Shown here: positions 61,023 through 64,000 of the stretch, piece after piece
Layout: each line of letters starts with the position of its first letter
How positions within the stretch are numbered: the first letter of the stretch is position 1
Assembly (NCBI GenBank): GCA_028714095.1
Contig: JAQTMY010000001.1
Span: 341,804-405,803 of the forward strand
Source: Candidatus Nanoarchaeia archaeon
GTDB taxonomy: Archaea; Nanobdellota; Nanobdellia; SCGC-AAA011-G17; JACPNG01
DNA: 64,000 bases
Reading direction: 5' to 3'
Notes under the pieces: generated by a model
Seen by the model: only the letters and a program-made list of their open reading frames with translations
Told to the model about the DNA's origin: nothing
Database searches by the model: none
Translations under genes and position numbers: made by a program

Positions 61023-61301
61023 TTAACTAAATTTACCCATGCAATCACTATATCCTTCATTATCTTCAAACCTGCAATAACCATTATTACATAGACAAGA
61101 AGTGTATTTTAGGCAGTTATACTCTGGTTTGAACTCACAGGTTGTTATTATGCCAGAAGCCTCTTCAGATTTGACGCATAGCTGGCTAGAACATCCAGCA
61201 ACAGAACAGTCATCATTAACGATACATTGGTTTCCAGGAGTTTCAATAGGTTTAGAGCAGGAAACTAAAAGAATTAAAAATAAAAAAATTAATCTTTTCA
61301 T
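61023..61301 (-). CDS. Small cysteine-rich lipoprotein
   Basis: 92 aa. Signal peptide with lipobox (LILLVSCSKP, Cys near residue 15), then about ten further cysteines in a compact domain (CIVNDDCSVAGCSSQLC, CLKYTSCLCNNGYC), consistent with a disulfide-rich surface knob. It is the last gene of the three-gene operon with 4-base overlap. Function unknown. Confidence 0.7.
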   Translation of the reverse strand: MKRLIFLFLILLVSCSKPIETPGNQCIVNDDCSVAGCSSQLCVKSEEASGIITTCEFKPEYNCLKYTSCLCNNGYCRFEDNEGYSDCMGKFS

Positions 61302-62575
61302 TCTGCAGCTCCTGAAACCATATCTTTAACCATCCCCCCATAATAGATAGGACCAGGATTTTGTTTCAATGAAAAGATTATTATCATTGCAATTACCACC
61401 AAGATTAAGGTAAAACCAATAGTTGCAATTACTGTCCATATCCCTTCTTTAACACCATATTTCATTCCTATGAACACTGCCGGAACAACCCATATTACTA
61501 AACTTAAAATTACAGTTAATGTTATGACTAAGATTCCAACTAACGAACTGTATTGATAATATAAATTATTTCTTACAAAGTCATATAATACCTTAGCCAA
61601 GAACCACAATCCTCCTAATACAATTGTTGAAACCAATGAAGTTCCAATAATTCTTAGTGCAGGGCTTGTTTGTTTCTTTAATCCTTTCTGGATTAATAAT
61701 ACAGCTCCAGCAATTACTATTAAAGTTATTATTATCCCTAGGAGAATAGACCCTTTATGCAGGTTAATCCAAGAACTAGAATATTTTCCTGAAACCTTGA
61801 ATGATTCCCATGGGTCTAAATTTGAAGTGGTTTCCAATCTCTTTCCGTTATAACCAATATTATTAGAGAATCTGTATAGCTCATCACTTTGAGCGCCAGA
61901 ACCAACTGCAAAACTTGCTGCTTTTTCATAAGAGACATCTAAATATTGTGTTTCTGAATTTGTATTAGACATTTTTAAATCATCAACAACATCTACAGCT
62001 ACAGAAACAGATTTTGAGTCATAAGGTATTTTTAATGTTTCAAAATTAAATTTATAAATTCCCAATGAATTTTTAACATAATCTTCAGATTTGTAATATA
62101 AGATTACACTTCCTGATTCCTGTGACTTCAATGGCTTGCTTAATGTTATGGTATATTTTACTGAATCAGATAATTTATCTTCACTATACTTTAGACTGTA
62201 ATAGTATGGAGGATAAACCTGATACTCATACCAGTTGTTGCATTGTTTTTTAAATTCCTCACAGAAACCATTTGCATCTGATTTAAAGCAGACATCTTCC
62301 CAATAAGAACATTTCTTTTCCTTTACATAATATTCCTGTAAAACAGATATTATTCTATGATTTGTTCCAGAAAGTTCTATTACAACTTCATTTATGTCTT
62401 CTTCTGCTGAATTATAATAGGTTATCTTTGCTGCTACTGCTGCCTCTCCTTCTTTGTCAAAGATTACACTATAACTCTGGTCCTGGCCAAAGCCTTCTGA
62501 ATCCGGAGCAGGCATTATAGCTAATACACTTGGTATTATTAAAATTGCTAATAATATCGCCAATATCTTTTTCAT
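61298..62575 (-). CDS. Membrane protein with secreted N-terminal domain and four C-terminal spans
   Basis: 425 aa. Signal peptide (LAILLAILIIPSVLAIM), then an about 250-residue beta-rich exterior domain with repeated tyrosines and a cysteine cluster (KKCSYWEDVCFKSDANGFC). Four C-terminal helices follow (about residues 280-300, 311-335, 345-368 and 375-400). It sits between a membrane-tethered winged-helix regulator and a lipoprotein gene with ATGA overlaps on both sides. Unknown function; envelope sensing or transport is possible (inference). Confidence 0.7.
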   Translation of the reverse strand: MKKILAILLAILIIPSVLAIMPAPDSEGFGQDQSYSVIFDKEGEAAVAAKITYYNSAEEDINEVVIELSGTNHRIISVLQEYYVKEKKCSYWEDVCFKSDANGFCEEFKKQCNNWYEYQVYPPYYYSLKYSEDKLSDSVKYTITLSKPLKSQESGSVILYYKSEDYVKNSLGIYKFNFETLKIPYDSKSVSVAVDVVDDLKMSNTNSETQYLDVSYEKAASFAVGSGAQSDELYRFSNNIGYNGKRLETTSNLDPWESFKVSGKYSSSWINLHKGSILLGIIITLIVIAGAVLLIQKGLKKQTSPALRIIGTSLVSTIVLGGLWFLAKVLYDFVRNNLYYQYSSLVGILVITLTVILSLVIWVVPAVFIGMKYGVKEGIWTVIATIGFTLILVVIAMIIIFSLKQNPGPIYYGGMVKDMVSGAAE

Positions 62576-63138
62576 TTTCTAGACCTCCATGTCTTTATCA
62601 AAAAGAATACTAATAGGGCAAAAACCGCCCCAATAAAAAACCATGAAGCAGGATTTAATAAATTTCCCTGCGCATAACTTGTTTGCATATCTCTTGCAAA
62701 ATCCATGCTTTCTGCAGCATACATTAGTTTTTCCTGAACAACAGGAATATTTTGATATGTCTTGGTGTAAATGTAAAGCAACAATGATCCTACACCGCTT
62801 ATTAATATTGCAGGTAAGAATTCCTTTAATGTAGTCATTGTTTTGTTTTTTGGAGCAATAACAATTGTTTTATTTGAAATTTTATATATATTTATTTTGT
62901 TTCCCTTGCCGCTCCATATAAAATCCTTGACTTCAATTAAGTTTGATTTCAATAATGCCTTTATATTGTAATTTACAGTTGAAGCAGGCATTTTTAGTTC
63001 TTTTACCAAATCGGTCTCTGAAGCGTTTTTTTCAGATAAATAATCCAGAATTTTTCTTGAGGTTTTATTTGAGATTATGTTGGCTAGCTCTTCAGCCTTC
63101 TTGTCATCCAATGAAACCATTATGTATTTGTCTGTCAT
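62572..63138 (-). CDS. Membrane-bound ArsR/winged-helix regulator
   Basis: 188 aa. A winged helix in the first about 90 residues (SNKTSRKILDYLSEKNASETDLV, ASTVNYNIKALLKSNLIE) is followed by two membrane helices (FLPAILISGVGSLLLYIY near 108-126 and FFIGAVFALLVFFLI near 168-183). This layout suits a membrane-tethered transcription factor responding to envelope state. It leads the operon with the 425-aa protein and the lipoprotein. Confidence 0.75.
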   Translation of the reverse strand: MTDKYIMVSLDDKKAEELANIISNKTSRKILDYLSEKNASETDLVKELKMPASTVNYNIKALLKSNLIEVKDFIWSGKGNKINIYKISNKTIVIAPKNKTMTTLKEFLPAILISGVGSLLLYIYTKTYQNIPVVQEKLMYAAESMDFARDMQTSYAQGNLLNPASWFFIGAVFALLVFFLIKTWRSRK

Positions 63139-63197
63139 AAGAAAATAAGTAGATTTCTAGTATTTAAAGGATTTTATAGGTTCAAGTTAACTTGAAG

Positions 63198-64000
63198 TTA
63201 TTCAATCAAAATAGCAATCTTGCCAGGATAGGCCTGCTTAGCCTTTTCTTCTTTAGAACTCTCAGCTTTTATGATTTCAACTTTAGCCTTAAACAATTTC
63301 TCTAATTCTTCTTTATTATCATTAACTAATTTTAATTCTGTTTTCTGATCCAAAACTACATTATTAAAGTTATTTGGATTTTTTACAAATAATTGAGAGA
63401 TTTTAGCTATCTCTTTTTCATGTCCTTTGACCATTATCTTTCCAATTATTTCTTTCATGTTTCTTGATTCCATTTTGGCTAATTTTTTATAAATTTCATA
63501 TTTCCAGGACTCAGAAACAAATATTTTGATTAAACTAGGTTCTTTTCCAACCAATCTTATAACAGTACTAATATCATGCTTGATATTCTCAATGAAAGTA
63601 TCTTCAAATTCATACTCAGGTTTTATTTTTTTCTCGTCGTATTTAGGCCATTCAGATATTGATATAAAACTTTTATTCCCTATCTTTTCCCATAATTCCT
63701 CAACTATGTGCGGGGCAAATGGACTTAATATTTTAAGGAACCCTTCAATAATCTCCTTATTGATTTCTTTTTCTTTGTTTATTGCTTCAAGGAGTTGTCT
63801 AAGTCTTATAACCGCCAAATTATATTTGAAATTTTCAATGTCTTTATTGATTTCTTTTATCGTACTATTAAGCTTAGATTCAATCTTCTCATTTTTAATT
63901 TTTGAAAATTTAATATTATTAAAGTAATCGATTAATTTAATCATAAACCTATAAGTTCCCTGTATCCCTTTCTCGCTCCAGACAACGTCCTTTTCCTGAG
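63198..64000 (-). CDS. leuS: Leucyl-tRNA synthetase, 3' part (5' end outside window)
   Basis: The frame is open past 63944 to the right edge, with no stop; upstream codons read KDVVWSEKGIQGTYRFM before the internal Met. ILSPFAPHIVEELWEKIGNKSF and ISEWP belong to the LeuRS anticodon-binding domain, followed by a C-terminal domain (IVKGHEKEIAKISQ-like) ending PGKIAILIE. Its class I catalytic part lies outside the window. Stop at 63198. Confidence 0.93.
   Translation of the reverse strand, partial: QEKDVVWSEKGIQGTYRFMIKLIDYFNNIKFSKIKNEKIESKLNSTIKEINKDIENFKYNLAVIRLRQLLEAINKEKEINKEIIEGFLKILSPFAPHIVEELWEKIGNKSFISISEWPKYDEKKIKPEYEFEDTFIENIKHDISTVIRLVGKEPSLIKIFVSESWKYEIYKKLAKMESRNMKEIIGKIMVKGHEKEIAKISQLFVKNPNNFNNVVLDQKTELKLVNDNKEELEKLFKAKVEIIKAESSKEEKAKQAYPGKIAILIE

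Overview
This AT-rich window carries an archaeal information-processing gene set. It encodes an RPA-type single-strand DNA-binding protein, Orc1/Cdc6, TFE, RNA polymerase subunits D, F, N and P, archaeal/eukaryotic-type ribosomal proteins (L13, L15e, L18e, L21e, L37Ae, L40e, S4, S9, S11, S13), aIF5A, prefoldin beta, RNase P protein Rpp21/Rnp4, Pth2, Elp3 and archaeal SepF. Genes are small and tightly packed, often with ATGA overlaps. Many starts have strong GGAGGTGAT-type ribosome binding sites, while others look leaderless behind TATA boxes. The many single-span secreted proteins and the short, bacterial (CPR)-style alanyl-tRNA synthetase suggest a DPANN archaeon, perhaps of the Pacearchaeota/Woesearchaeota type. 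That placement is inference from gene content, not from a tree.

Left to right: the RPA gene runs off the left edge. Positions 0.8-5.8 kb hold an eight-gene minus-strand operon of small, single-anchor, often pilin-like surface proteins and a lipoprotein. It is preceded by an orphan gene with a possible HUP domain plus a winged helix and by a divergent Lrp-type regulator. Positions 7.7-12.2 kb are a MacB-like ABC system (ATPase, CARDB-like surface protein, two FtsX-type permeases). SepF, prefoldin, RpoP and L37Ae follow, then tRNA-Pro, Pth2 and a lone 5S rRNA. Positions 15.5-21.7 kb contain the classical archaeal S13-S4-S11-RpoD-(tRNA-Leu)-L18e-L13-S9-RpoN block and the L21e-RpoF-DUF655 block. 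Positions 22-31.5 kb hold Elp3, RDD and SppA membrane proteins, Orc1/Cdc6 with nearby inverted repeats, MscS, TatD, a site-2 protease, L40e and aIF5A.

Positions 31.5-41.4 kb encode GalT-like and GalU-like sugar-nucleotide enzymes, L15e, MazG, a large surface protein, a DHH phosphoesterase, an ATP-grasp subunit, a radical SAM protein, a run of tiny membrane proteins, ProRS and tRNA-Arg. Positions 41.5-48.4 kb carry an amino-acid permease, M29 and M16 peptidases, a small membrane protein with two tandem AAA ATPases, glutamine synthetase and a SemiSWEET. Positions 48.4-54.9 kb hold a DEAD-box helicase, AsnRS, a YbaK-type editing protein, AspRS, translin, a second M50 protease and TFE. Positions 55-64 kb hold a coiled-coil gene pair, IMP dehydrogenase, a MinD/ParA ATPase, the short AlaRS, a membrane-bound winged-helix regulator operon and the 3' part of LeuRS, which runs off the right edge.

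No CRISPR array, insertion sequence or prophage was seen, and no gene-free stretch exceeds about 300 bases. The parts least explained by known families are the pilin-like operon, the tandem ATPase cluster, the tiny-membrane-protein operon, the branched leader RNA near 21.9 kb and the tRNA-Leu with an apparent AAG anticodon.
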